Source of the DNA: an uncultured Clostridia bacterium | GTDB lineage: Bacteria > Bacillota > Clostridia > Christensenellales > CAG-917 | DNA: 64,000 nucleotides | Assembly: GCA_947589475.1 (NCBI GenBank) | Contig: CANQBO010000004.1 | Span: 47,929-111,928, forward strand | Reading direction: 5' to 3' | Shown here: piece after piece, positions 6,775-14,786 of the stretch | Layout: each line of letters begins with the position of its first letter | Numbering within the stretch: the stretch's first letter is position 1 | Translations under genes and position numbers: made by a program | Notes under the pieces: generated by a model | Told to the model about the DNA's origin: nothing | Seen by the model: only the letters and a program-made list of their open reading frames with translations | Databases searched by the model: none

Positions 6775-9526
6775 ATTTGCACTTGCGGGCAACCCCAACT
6801 GCGGCAAAACGACGCTGTTCAATTCTTTGACGGGTTCGACCGCTCACGTCGGCAACTGGCCGGGCGTCACGGTGGACAAGAAGGAGGGCGTGTACAAAAA
6901 ATGCGCCGAACCCATATCCATCGTCGATCTGCCGGGCATTTATTCGCTCTCGCCGTACACTCCCGAGGAGGTCATCTCGAGAAACTACATTCTCGACGAG
7001 AAGCCCGATTGTATCATCAACATCATCGACGCGACCAACCTCGAGCGCAATCTTTATCTGACTACGCAGATAATGGAGATCGACGTGCCCATCGTCATCG
7101 CGCTCAACATGATGGACGCGGTGGAAAAAAACGGCGACAAAATAGACCCCGCCAAACTCGAGGAGCAGATAGGGCTTCCCGTCGTCGCTATATCCGCGCT
7201 CAAGGAAAAGGGACTTGACGAGCTTATGCAACGTGCCTACGAGGTGAGCAAACAGCCGAGGAAGGGCGCGACGGTACTCAGCGATACGGCGCTCATGCAC
7301 TTGATACGCGACTGTCAAATAGCGCTCGAAGGGCAGAAAGTCGAAAATTCGCTTTTCCACGCGATAAAGCTTGTGGAGTTGGACGAGATCGAAGTCGCGA
7401 TGCATCCCGACAGCGCGAAGATGGTGGAGGAATTTAAACACACCTTCAACGACGACACATTCGGCAGCGATTTCGAGGCGATAGTCGCGGACAGCAGATA
7501 CAAATATATTTCCAAATATTATTCGGGCGCGCTGGAGCGCAAAAAACGCTCGGACGGCTCGGACGGCGAGGCGAGCAAACTGTCCGTTTCCGACAAGGTG
7601 GACAAGGTGCTCACCCACAAGATATGGGGAATACCCATTTTCATCGTCGTGCTGTTTTTCATCTTCCATCTTACGTTTTCCGAGGATCTGCTTTGGATAG
7701 GCGCGGCGGGCGCGTTTGACAAGGACGTGTTTGCCTACGACGCCGATGGCTATGCGATAACGGAATTCTACGACGCGGAGGGCAACCTCCTCGACAGCCT
7801 TCTCGACGAAAACGGCGACCCCGTAGCGCTGTGCGACGCAAGCGGCAAACAGTATGACGTCTTTTATGACGAGGACGGCCATGAGGCGGAACTTGTCATA
7901 GGCGAGGACGGCGCGCTTGCCGAGCTTGAGACGGTGCCGTACGCGTACGCAACCAAAAACGGCGACAAACCCATAAAGACATTCTACGACAAGGACAAAA
8001 ACGAACTTACGTCGCTCGTGGACGAAGAGGGCAATTTGCTCGAACTGTACGACGCGGACGGAAGAAAATACGAGCGCTTTTACAATGCGGACGGCTACGA
8101 GGTCAACATCGTCGTAGACGAGGAGACGGGCGAGTTTGCGGACGTCGAGTTTGTCAGCGGCATAGACGAGTATCTTTCCGAAATAACCGTGCACACATTC
8201 TTCGGATACGAAGAGGGCGTGTATTCGCCGGGCGTGATTTTGCAAAATACGCTCACCGTGCTCACCGACCTAATAAGCGTGAGCATTGCCGAGGGTCTCA
8301 AGACAGCGGCTCCGTGGGTGAGTGGGCTTATCGTGGACGGCATATTCGGCGGTTTGTTCGCGGTGCTCAGCTTCCTGCCTCAAATACTGTTGCTCTTCTT
8401 GTTCTTCTCAATACTCGAGGACAGCGGCTACATGGCGCGCGTGGCGTTCATTCTGGACAGGATATTCCGCCGTTTCGGACTCAGCGGCAGGGCGTTCATG
8501 CCCATGATCATGGGCTTCGGCTGTTCCGTGCCCGCGATGATAAACACCCGCACGCTCGCCGACCAAAACGAGCGTACCTCGACGATACGCGTCATACCCT
8601 TCTTCAGTTGCGGCGCGAAGTTGCCCATTCTCACGGCGATAGCGGGCGGACTTGTTGAGCGCTTCGGGCTTGCAAACGCCGACCTCATCACGTACGGCAT
8701 GTATCTTCTCGGCATAGTGACGGCGATATGTTGCGTGCTCCTCATGCGCAATACGACCATGAAGGGCGACGTCCCGCCGTTCATAATGGAATTGCCCGCA
8801 TACCACGCGCCTCAATTCAAAAACCTTATGTTGCATCTGTGGGATAAGACAAAACACTTCGTCAAAAAGGCGTTCACGATTATTCTTCTCTCCACGATAT
8901 TCATTTGGTTCATAAGCCACTTCAGCTGGAATTGGCAATATCTTGAAGACTCCGAGATGGGAGGCAGTATACTTGCGGGGCTGGGAAGCATAATAAGACC
9001 GTTGTTTACTCCTCTCGGCTTCGGAAGCCAGCTCGATAAGCAGTGGGGCTGGGTGTTCGTCGTCGCGGCGATAACGGGCCTCATCGCAAAGGAAAACGTC
9101 ATCGCGACATTCGGTACTTTGGCGGCATGCATTTCCGGCGCGTTCGTTGCGGACGAGGCTCTCGAGGGCGTGGACAGCGTGGTGCAGATGATCTCGGCAA
9201 CGGGCATTACAGCCCCCGCGCTCATAGCGTTTATCGCGTTCAACATGCTCACCATACCGTGCTTCGCGGCGGTCGCTACGGCAAAGGCGGAGTCTCCCTC
9301 GAAGAGTTCCTTCAGATGGACGCTGGTGTTCTGGGTGGTGACCTCGTACATCGTGTCGGCAATGATATACATCATCGGCAGCTGGTGGTGGACGGTGTTC
9401 ATCGTTGCGGCTCTGTGGGCGGCGGTCATTGCGCTCATAGTGCTCAACAACAAGGGCAAGATAGACGTCAAAGGCTTCTTCGATATGCTCAAAGAGAAGC
9501 TTCATCTAAAGCGTAAAAAGGCGTGA
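6767..9526 (+). CDS. feoB: FeoB ferrous iron transporter with a large extracellular insertion
   Basis: FeoB imports Fe2+ through the membrane and has an N-terminal GTPase domain. G1 is GNPNCGKT (residues 8-15), G3 is DLPG (54-57), G4 is NMMD (114-117). The first membrane helix is about 287-305. The core channel follows: FLPQI, SILEDSGYMARVAFILDR, GFGCSVPA and FSCGAKLPI, then the second Gate half with GLIAKENVIATFGTL. The length, 919 residues, exceeds the usual 650-770. The excess is an acidic insertion at about 318-470 between helix 1 and helix 2, which should face outside. It contains two related units of about 57 residues, each with several FYD.DG-type motifs. The start overlaps feoA by 8 bp behind a GGAGG site. 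Confidence 0.95.
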   Translation: MLKFALAGNPNCGKTTLFNSLTGSTAHVGNWPGVTVDKKEGVYKKCAEPISIVDLPGIYSLSPYTPEEVISRNYILDEKPDCIINIIDATNLERNLYLTTQIMEIDVPIVIALNMMDAVEKNGDKIDPAKLEEQIGLPVVAISALKEKGLDELMQRAYEVSKQPRKGATVLSDTALMHLIRDCQIALEGQKVENSLFHAIKLVELDEIEVAMHPDSAKMVEEFKHTFNDDTFGSDFEAIVADSRYKYISKYYSGALERKKRSDGSDGEASKLSVSDKVDKVLTHKIWGIPIFIVVLFFIFHLTFSEDLLWIGAAGAFDKDVFAYDADGYAITEFYDAEGNLLDSLLDENGDPVALCDASGKQYDVFYDEDGHEAELVIGEDGALAELETVPYAYATKNGDKPIKTFYDKDKNELTSLVDEEGNLLELYDADGRKYERFYNADGYEVNIVVDEETGEFADVEFVSGIDEYLSEITVHTFFGYEEGVYSPGVILQNTLTVLTDLISVSIAEGLKTAAPWVSGLIVDGIFGGLFAVLSFLPQILLLFLFFSILEDSGYMARVAFILDRIFRRFGLSGRAFMPMIMGFGCSVPAMINTRTLADQNERTSTIRVIPFFSCGAKLPILTAIAGGLVERFGLANADLITYGMYLLGIVTAICCVLLMRNTTMKGDVPPFIMELPAYHAPQFKNLMLHLWDKTKHFVKKAFTIILLSTIFIWFISHFSWNWQYLEDSEMGGSILAGLGSIIRPLFTPLGFGSQLDKQWGWVFVVAAITGLIAKENVIATFGTLAACISGAFVADEALEGVDSVVQMISATGITAPALIAFIAFNMLTIPCFAAVATAKAESPSKSSFRWTLVFWVVTSYIVSAMIYIIGSWWWTVFIVAALWAAVIALIVLNNKGKIDVKGFFDMLKEKLHLKRKKA

Positions 9527-9528
9527 AT

Positions 9529-9777
9529 ATGGGACCTATTGAAATAACAGTCATAGTGCTTGTCGCGGCATTCGTGCTTGCGATGATCATAGCGATGATC
9601 GTGAGAAAGCTCAAGGGAAAGCCGTCGCTAAGCTCGGATTGCGGTTGCTGTCCTTATAGCGGCGAATGTCACGGCGCCTGCAAGGGCGAGGACGTATCCG
9701 ACATCGTCGCCGAGGCGAAGGCAAGACGGAGGGATAGGAGCGCTTCGCAAGCCGAGGACGTCGGCGACGCGGAGTGA
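9529..9777 (+). CDS. FeoB-associated Cys-rich membrane protein
   Basis: One membrane helix (about residues 5-25: IEITVIVLVAAFVLAMIIAM) is followed by a basic stretch and the cysteine cluster DCGCCPYSGECHGAC, then a charged tail. This layout is that of the small FeoB-associated Cys-rich proteins found after feoB in Firmicutes, thought to help with iron handling at the membrane. I use ATG at 9529, which has AAAAAGG 7 bp upstream; a GTG at 9523 overlapping the feoB stop is an alternative. It is the last gene before the operon terminator. Confidence 0.85.
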   Translation: MGPIEITVIVLVAAFVLAMIIAMIVRKLKGKPSLSSDCGCCPYSGECHGACKGEDVSDIVAEAKARRRDRSASQAEDVGDAE

Positions 9778-9830
9778 GCAAAATTTCAAAGTATCGGGGC
9801 AACGCCCTACGGTATACTCTCTCTTTTAGC

Positions 9831-9865
9831 AACGAAAGGCGCGGAATTTCCGCGCTTTTCGTTTT
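9831..9865 (+). terminator. Terminator of the feo operon
   Basis: AACGAAAGGCGCGGA pairs with TCCGCGCTTTTCGTT, giving a long stem with a minimal AT loop followed by TTTAT. Flanking A and T runs could make it work in both directions. Between here and 10001 the only other signal is a TATAAT at 9953-9958 with no good -35 box. Confidence 0.8.
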
Positions 9866-10000
9866 ATATGTGTTCAAAAGCGGGCAAAAGCGCGACGAAT
9901 AGAGAAAAAACTTTGTAAAAAGACTTTTTTTTTCTTGAAATGTTTGATACTATATAATTTAAGCAATAATCAGTCGGGCGTACGCCCGTAGGAGTGAAAT

Positions 10001-11338
10001 ATGAACGAGGCAATAGTTGCAAACATAGCAAAATATGGGAAGATGCTCTTTGAAAAGAAGTACATCGAAAGCGGCTACATCGCCGTCAAAGAGGCGGACG
10101 GCATTTGCATCACGACCGCTACCGCCAAATTCGACGACATAAAGGCGGAGGACGTCGTCTTTGTCAACGACAAGAATATCGAGTCCTACGAGGGCAACTT
10201 CCGCGCGGCGGCGGTCATACTGTTCTGCGCCGTAAGACAGGACAAAAATTCGGGCGCGGCGGCCATAGTGGACAGCGACAGCATACTAAAATATTCCGAG
10301 AAACACCTCACTCTGCAACCCATTTTGGACGACCTTGCGCAGGTGTGCGGCATAAGCATAAAGTGTGCGGCAAAAAACGTCGCGGCAGAGGTCGTGACCT
10401 CGCTTTCGGGGCTGAGAAACTGCTGTTTCCTTCCCGACGCGGGCGCGGTCGTCACGGGGCGCACCCTCGACGAAGTGTTTACGGCTACTCTCGTGCTGGA
10501 CAAGGCTTGCAACGCGGAGTTGCTTGCGGAGGGCAAGGGCGGCACTCAGCACCTCGGCAAGGTGCAGGCTGTGCTTGAGCACGTCGTTTACAAGTTGAAA
10601 TATTCAAAGAAAAATCAAGAACAGCAAAAGGACGCGGCGGAACATATCGAGGAGAAACCCGTTGAAGGCGAGACAGCCGAGGCTCCCACGGAAGGCGAAA
10701 CAGCCGAGTCCCCCGCTCAAGAGTCTAAGCCCGAGGATAAGAAGTCGGAGGCTAAGGAGGCGCGCGCAAGCGCGATCGTCACGGACAAGGAGAAAGAGAT
10801 CGCGCAGGCGATAAAAGACGCCGGCATGACTATGCTGGAGGAAAACCTCGTGCAGGGCACGTGGGGCAACATCGCCGTCAAGCTTGACGAGAAATATATG
10901 CTCGCCACTCCGTCGGGGCTCGATTATATGCTGTTGAAGCCCGAGCAGATCGCAAAAGTGGATATGGAAACGCTTGAGTGGACGGGCACGGACAAAGCGA
11001 CAAGCGAAAAGGGCATACATGCGGTGTTGCTCGCGGGCGAGGGCATAGGAGCGACCATACACTCTCACCCCTTCTACGGCTGTATACTCGCCGCGATGGA
11101 CAGACCGCTCCCCGTGCCCGACGAGTATAAGGATATTTTGGGGGAGGAGATACCTTGCGCAAAGGCGGCGCTCCCCGGCACGAAGGGACTCATCAAAAAC
11201 GTAAGCGAGGCGATAGGCAACGCCCCCGCATGCTTCCTCGCGCACCACGGAGTCATCGCCCGCGGCAAGACCCTCGAGGACGCGCTGAACATCTGCCGCG
11301 CGCTGGAGAAAGCCTGCGAAGCGTATCTCAAGGCGTAA
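10001..11338 (+). CDS. Two-domain class II aldolase/adducin-like protein
   Basis: The C-terminal domain (about residues 265-445) is a class II aldolase/adducin fold with the expected active-site residues: Glu336 in TSEKGIHAV, the zinc ligands HSHP (His354, His356) and AHHG (His415, His416). Such enzymes cleave sugar phosphates, for example fuculose- or rhamnulose-phosphate, to dihydroxyacetone phosphate and an aldehyde. The N-terminal part (1-205) follows the same fold pattern but lacks the zinc histidines; the HHG position reads PDAG. An acidic repeat-rich linker (EGETAE twice) joins them at about 210-262. The start has a GTAGGAG site. Substrate unknown; it is a single-gene unit with its own terminator. 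Confidence 0.8.
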   Translation: MNEAIVANIAKYGKMLFEKKYIESGYIAVKEADGICITTATAKFDDIKAEDVVFVNDKNIESYEGNFRAAAVILFCAVRQDKNSGAAAIVDSDSILKYSEKHLTLQPILDDLAQVCGISIKCAAKNVAAEVVTSLSGLRNCCFLPDAGAVVTGRTLDEVFTATLVLDKACNAELLAEGKGGTQHLGKVQAVLEHVVYKLKYSKKNQEQQKDAAEHIEEKPVEGETAEAPTEGETAESPAQESKPEDKKSEAKEARASAIVTDKEKEIAQAIKDAGMTMLEENLVQGTWGNIAVKLDEKYMLATPSGLDYMLLKPEQIAKVDMETLEWTGTDKATSEKGIHAVLLAGEGIGATIHSHPFYGCILAAMDRPLPVPDEYKDILGEEIPCAKAALPGTKGLIKNVSEAIGNAPACFLAHHGVIARGKTLEDALNICRALEKACEAYLKA

Positions 11339-11357
11339 TGATATTAAAATCGCACGA

Positions 11358-11393
11358 GTGCGCGGCTCGATTGTCTAGAGCCGCGCACTTTTT
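11358..11393 (+). terminator. Terminator after the aldolase-like gene
   Basis: GTGCGCGGCTC and GAGCCGCGCAC form a perfect 11-bp stem with a 9-nt loop, followed by five T. Confidence 0.9.
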
Positions 11394-11533
11394 GGTATAT
11401 GCCAAAAGCGCGGATGTGATGTCATTTGGAGAATTTAATCTGCCGAATTACATATTTATTCACAAAAATATGCGTATATAAAACAAAACTAAGCACTTTT
11501 ATGCAATTTTTCAGTAAAAATATACGAATTTAC

Positions 11534-11561
11534 TTGCGTTTTATGCACATCATGTTATAAT
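11534..11561 (+). promoter_or_regulatory. Promoter before the 653-residue lipoprotein gene
   Basis: TTGCGT (11534-11539), 16-bp spacer, TATAAT (11556-11561) with an extended TG two bases upstream. The transcript would start about 40 bp before the AAAGGAG site of the gene. Confidence 0.7.
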
Positions 11562-11609
11562 TATCAATATCAAATCACGCTCGAAAAATGATGAGCGAAA
11601 GGAGTAAAT

Positions 11610-13571
11610 ATGAATAAACATCATCAAATTCTACGGGGGGGGGTACATATTGCTTTAGTGCTTCTGTTGACTCTGTTGATAATATCCTCCTTCGTCGCAT
11701 GCGGGCCTGCGAAAAATAAAGAGAGCAAGGTCGAACTTATCCCGCACGATGCCGAGACTCTGTTTGCGGAAAGTTATGATTATGTTTCCATGTTCGAGGC
11801 AACCATTGACGGCGGTCCGTTTGAGATCAAAGCGGAAAACATCGATGCGTCCGCTGTAAAATTGAATGAAGCGGGCATTTACGATGTAAAGTGCGAAATT
11901 GAGGTCGATGGCAAGAAATACAGTGCGACCGCAAAGCTCACAGTTGTCGCGCCAAGAGATTTCTCTGTCGATGCAAAGTCAAGCGAGCTAAAAGTGGTCA
12001 TCATCGGAGAACAGCTTGACGTCGCAACGCTGTTCAGCGCGACAGTGGCGTCTAAGTCGTACACGTTGAAAGCGGAAGATATCGATGCGTCGGGTTTGGA
12101 TCTGACAAAAGAAGGGCTTTACGAAGTTACCGCAAGTCTCACGATAGATGGTGTGACAAAGAGCGCAACTCAAAAGATATATGTCATACCTGCCGCAAAT
12201 TACGACATAAACGGCGCAATGGAATTCAACTACGCCAACTACAGCGCTAAAATATCCGTAGAAGAGGACGATAACGGCAATAAAGCCTCCGAGACTATTA
12301 CAGTCAAAGACGCTGAAGGAAAGTATCATTATGAGAGCAGGCTCCCGCTGTCAAACGGTGGCGAAAGTCATGTGACATATGAGTTCCAACTTGATACCGA
12401 TTCAGGCGCGGTTCTCAAAACATATCTCTACAATGAGACATCAAAAGAATGGGAAAAGCGCGCTACGGATTCGGATACGAATGCGTATGTCAACCACGTA
12501 GAAGTCGATGAGGCATTTGCAAACTACTTCATCCTCGGCGAGGATGGAATGTTCGCGGCGGACGCAGACGCACAGACATTGACGGATATTGCATGCAGCT
12601 TGCTTTGCTACAATACAAGTTTGATTGGCGATATTACGTCTTTGAAAGTGCGTGTTGAAAACAACAAAATCGTTAAAATCGTGGTAGAGTCGGCTTATGT
12701 GGGTGAAGACGATTATATCGACAAATATCTCATCACGGTCGAACTCAGCGATTTCGGCGCCGTGGAATTCGATCTACCTTATTTTGAGCCTGAAGTCGAG
12801 ATAACTCACGTTGATGCCGAAGTTTTTGTCGGTGACGAAACAGAGTATGATTTTCTTTCCATGTTTACGATAAAGGTTGATGGTCACAGCTACACCTTGG
12901 GCGAAGGCGACAAATACTCGATAGAGCAGAGCGTCGATTTCAACAAAGCCGACGAATATGATGTCACATTCAAACTCAAAGTAAAGGAGGGACTAGAAGA
13001 GCACACTGCCACAGCTAAATTCACCGTCAAGGAAAAACCCATCGAGAAAAAGACTTTCCGCGCCGCCATGGAGGAGATGATTGCCAACTGCACGATGACG
13101 AAGACATCTAATTCCGGTAGCAATACAACAATATTCTTAGTAGACGGCAATGCAACATACAATCAAACTTCAAAATTCTTGTTTGATACAAACAATATCA
13201 ATGGGAAAAATACACAAAGATATACGGTCAATACCGATAATACTTTAAAAGATGATGGTTTGAAGAGCGGTTCATTTTTACGCTTGTGTGATTTATTGGC
13301 GATAATAGATGATTTTGTTGTAGGCGATGACGGCATCACCTACACATATACCGGAGACCAGCTCACTACTATTTCAACTAATGCGGGTGCTTTAATGACC
13401 ACAATGTATAAAGCCATTAATATAGAAATAGTTTTTCAAAATAACTCAATAGAGTCTATAAAATTTAATTTCAAGACGGGATCCAGTGCGACTGCAAAAG
13501 ACGCTTATCATCTTTACACGATCTCCGCGATCGGGACGACGGAGTTGCCTGTACAATTGCCAAAAGCGTAA
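11610..13571 (+). CDS. Surface lipoprotein with Ig-like repeats; G-tract in signal peptide
   Basis: Signal peptide residues 1-31 end in the lipobox FVAC, so the protein is probably anchored outside the cell. Three related modules of about 75 residues can be aligned: about 41-115, 118-190 and 395-475, each with a short entry strand, a segment like (S/A)MF.. or TLF.., a KAE(N/D)IDAS or equivalent, and a closing G.Y.V....V.G....AT.K..V. This looks like bacterial Ig-like folds, not confirmed. Between and after them are two unique regions. Codons 9-11 contain nine consecutive G (11635-11643), so slippage would shift the frame within the signal peptide. The mature part is acidic. Function unknown; a surface-binding role is likely. 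Confidence 0.85.
   Translation: MNKHHQILRGGVHIALVLLLTLLIISSFVACGPAKNKESKVELIPHDAETLFAESYDYVSMFEATIDGGPFEIKAENIDASAVKLNEAGIYDVKCEIEVDGKKYSATAKLTVVAPRDFSVDAKSSELKVVIIGEQLDVATLFSATVASKSYTLKAEDIDASGLDLTKEGLYEVTASLTIDGVTKSATQKIYVIPAANYDINGAMEFNYANYSAKISVEEDDNGNKASETITVKDAEGKYHYESRLPLSNGGESHVTYEFQLDTDSGAVLKTYLYNETSKEWEKRATDSDTNAYVNHVEVDEAFANYFILGEDGMFAADADAQTLTDIACSLLCYNTSLIGDITSLKVRVENNKIVKIVVESAYVGEDDYIDKYLITVELSDFGAVEFDLPYFEPEVEITHVDAEVFVGDETEYDFLSMFTIKVDGHSYTLGEGDKYSIEQSVDFNKADEYDVTFKLKVKEGLEEHTATAKFTVKEKPIEKKTFRAAMEEMIANCTMTKTSNSGSNTTIFLVDGNATYNQTSKFLFDTNNINGKNTQRYTVNTDNTLKDDGLKSGSFLRLCDLLAIIDDFVVGDDGITYTYTGDQLTTISTNAGALMTTMYKAINIEIVFQNNSIESIKFNFKTGSSATAKDAYHLYTISAIGTTELPVQLPKA
11635..11643 (+). 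repeat. Homopolymer of nine G in coding sequence
   Basis: A run of nine G lies at codons 9-11, only 25 bp after the start codon of a surface lipoprotein. In the present length the frame is open. Long G tracts are typical slippage sites. Confidence 0.95.
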
Positions 13572-13592
13572 GTCGTAAGATAAGACAACGCA

Positions 13593-13625
13593 TAAAAAGC
13601 TCCGTTCTTCGGGACGGGGCTTTTT
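13593..13625 (+). terminator. Terminator after the lipoprotein gene
   Basis: AAAAAGCTCCGT pairs with ACGGGGCTTTTT around a short TCTTCGGG-type loop. A and T runs on both sides make it a possible bidirectional terminator. Confidence 0.8.
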
Positions 13626-13632
13626 GTATATG

Positions 13633-13695
13633 CGGCGGAGCAATACTATGGCAGAACAGGACTACGGCGGAGCAATACTACGGCGGAGCGATACG
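13633..13695. repeat. Short direct repeats, CGGCGGAGCAATACTA
   Basis: The 16-mer occurs at 13633-13648 and 13665-13680, and a diverged third copy (CGGCGGAGCGATAC) follows directly at 13681-13694. It lies in a gene-free stretch of about 420 bp (13626-14047). Confidence 0.8.
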
Positions 13696-13747
13696 GCGCA
13701 GTCTGCTTGTATGGCATATTCGACGCGGCGGCGCATACGCGCACAGG

Positions 13748-13834
13748 GGATCCTTCGACTACGCTCAGGATGACAAGGCGAGACGTAGGCGCTTGAGCGC
13801 ATAGAGAATTTCTCGACGTTGCTCGGAATGACAA
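13748..13834. repeat. Pair of related intergenic repeats ending in GCTC-GG-ATGACAA
   Basis: CCTTCGACTACGCTCAGGAT followed by GACAA (13752-13776) and TCTCGACGTTGCTCGGAATG followed by ACAA (13811-13834) are clearly related. I recognise this style of sequence (CTTCGACT.CGCTCAGGATGAC) as a dispersed intergenic repeat of many Firmicutes genomes. The rest of 13835-14047 shows only a small hairpin (GCAATTTT/AAAATTGC at about 13970-13988). Confidence 0.65.
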
Positions 13835-14047
13835 ATAAAGCAAACAGCCCTAGGACAAAAATATGTCGCATATGCGCGCGCGAAGGCAAGGCGAACCGCA
13901 AGCGGCAGTATGGGCAGGATACGTACACAATATGTTGTGGGTTGCGGGAATTTTGAACGCAAGATATGCAATTTTCGGAAAATTGCGGGCGCAGGGAATA
14001 CTATTTGTGTTTTTTTGAATTTTTTTGTCATAAGCCCCTCAAATTGT

Positions 14048-14077
14048 TTGACAGGAGCAAGGCGGATTTATTATAAT
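14048..14077 (+). promoter_or_regulatory. Promoter of the purine salvage/uptake operon
   Basis: TTGACA (14048-14053) and TATAAT (14072-14077), both perfect, with an 18-bp spacer. Transcription would start near 14084 and give a leader of about 84 nt before xpt. Confidence 0.85.
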
Positions 14078-14130
14078 TCTCTCATCATTTTTCCCGAAAG
14101 GGGAGGATGACGGCAGGTCGTTTGTTTCAA

Positions 14131-14160
14131 CCGAGCTATGCTCGGAAACCGCTATGGCGG
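14131..14160 (+). promoter_or_regulatory. Two adjacent hairpins in the xpt leader
   Basis: CCGAGCTATGCTCGG (14131-14145) and CCGCTATGGCGG (14149-14160) form consecutive stem-loops. The 3' arm of the second runs into the GGAGG site of xpt, so it could affect initiation. The leader does not contain the purine-riboswitch core that often precedes xpt. Confidence 0.4.
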
Positions 14161-14167
14161 AGGTCGT

Positions 14168-14740
14168 ATGAAACTTCTTGAAGATCGCATCCTTAAGGAC
14201 GGCAAGGTGTATCCGGGCGAGGTCCTGAATGTCAGCGGATTTCTGAATCATTTGATAGACGAGAGTCTGCTTGACGAGATAGGAAAGGAAATTTCTGCGC
14301 GCTTTGAAGGCGACAATGTCACAAAAATTTTGACTATAGAGGCATCGGGCATCGCAATAGCTTGTGCGGCGGCACACTATTTGCACGCGCCGATGCTTTT
14401 TGCAAAAAAGAGCAGGACTTCAAACATATCCGACAACTGCTATACGGCGGAGGTCATGTCCTATACTCACGGCTTGAAGAGCACCGTCTGCGTTGACAAG
14501 GAGTTTTTGTGCGCGGGGGACAGAGTGCTCATCGTGGACGACTTCCTTGCGCGCGGCGAGGCGGTCAAGGGCCTCATCAGCCTCATAAATCAGGCGGGCG
14601 CGACGCTTGTCGGTTGCGCGATCGCCATTGAAAAGGGCTTCCAGCCGGGCGGGGCGGAGCTTAGGGCGCATGGCATACGCGTTGAAAGCCTTGCCATCAT
14701 CGAGTCCATGACGGACACGAGCCTCACATTCCGCCATTAA
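14168..14740 (+). CDS. xpt: Xanthine phosphoribosyltransferase
   Basis: The 190-residue product aligns with Xpt (about 190 residues): MKLLEDRILKDGKVYPGEVL start, then NVSGFLNHLID, the substrate loop KKSRTSNIS and the PRPP-binding motif VLIVDDFLARGEA. It converts xanthine and PRPP to XMP in the cytoplasm. I chose ATG 14168, with GGAGG just upstream; an upstream in-frame ATG at 14138 lacks a site. It heads an operon with a nucleoside-type ABC importer, so the unit works in purine base or nucleoside salvage. The spacing to the next gene is 46 bp. Confidence 0.9.
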   Translation: MKLLEDRILKDGKVYPGEVLNVSGFLNHLIDESLLDEIGKEISARFEGDNVTKILTIEASGIAIACAAAHYLHAPMLFAKKSRTSNISDNCYTAEVMSYTHGLKSTVCVDKEFLCAGDRVLIVDDFLARGEAVKGLISLINQAGATLVGCAIAIEKGFQPGGAELRAHGIRVESLAIIESMTDTSLTFRH

Positions 14741-14786
14741 AAATCGAAACAAAATTAAGCCTAACGGCTAAAAAGGAGAATTATCA

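Noticed and set aside
6692-8245. Long minus-strand frame opposite feoA-feoB
   Set aside because: Antisense to a confident coding region; composition and lack of start signals mark it as a shadow frame.
14084-14167. Purine riboswitch before xpt
   Set aside because: The leader lacks the conserved three-way junction sequences of guanine/adenine aptamers.
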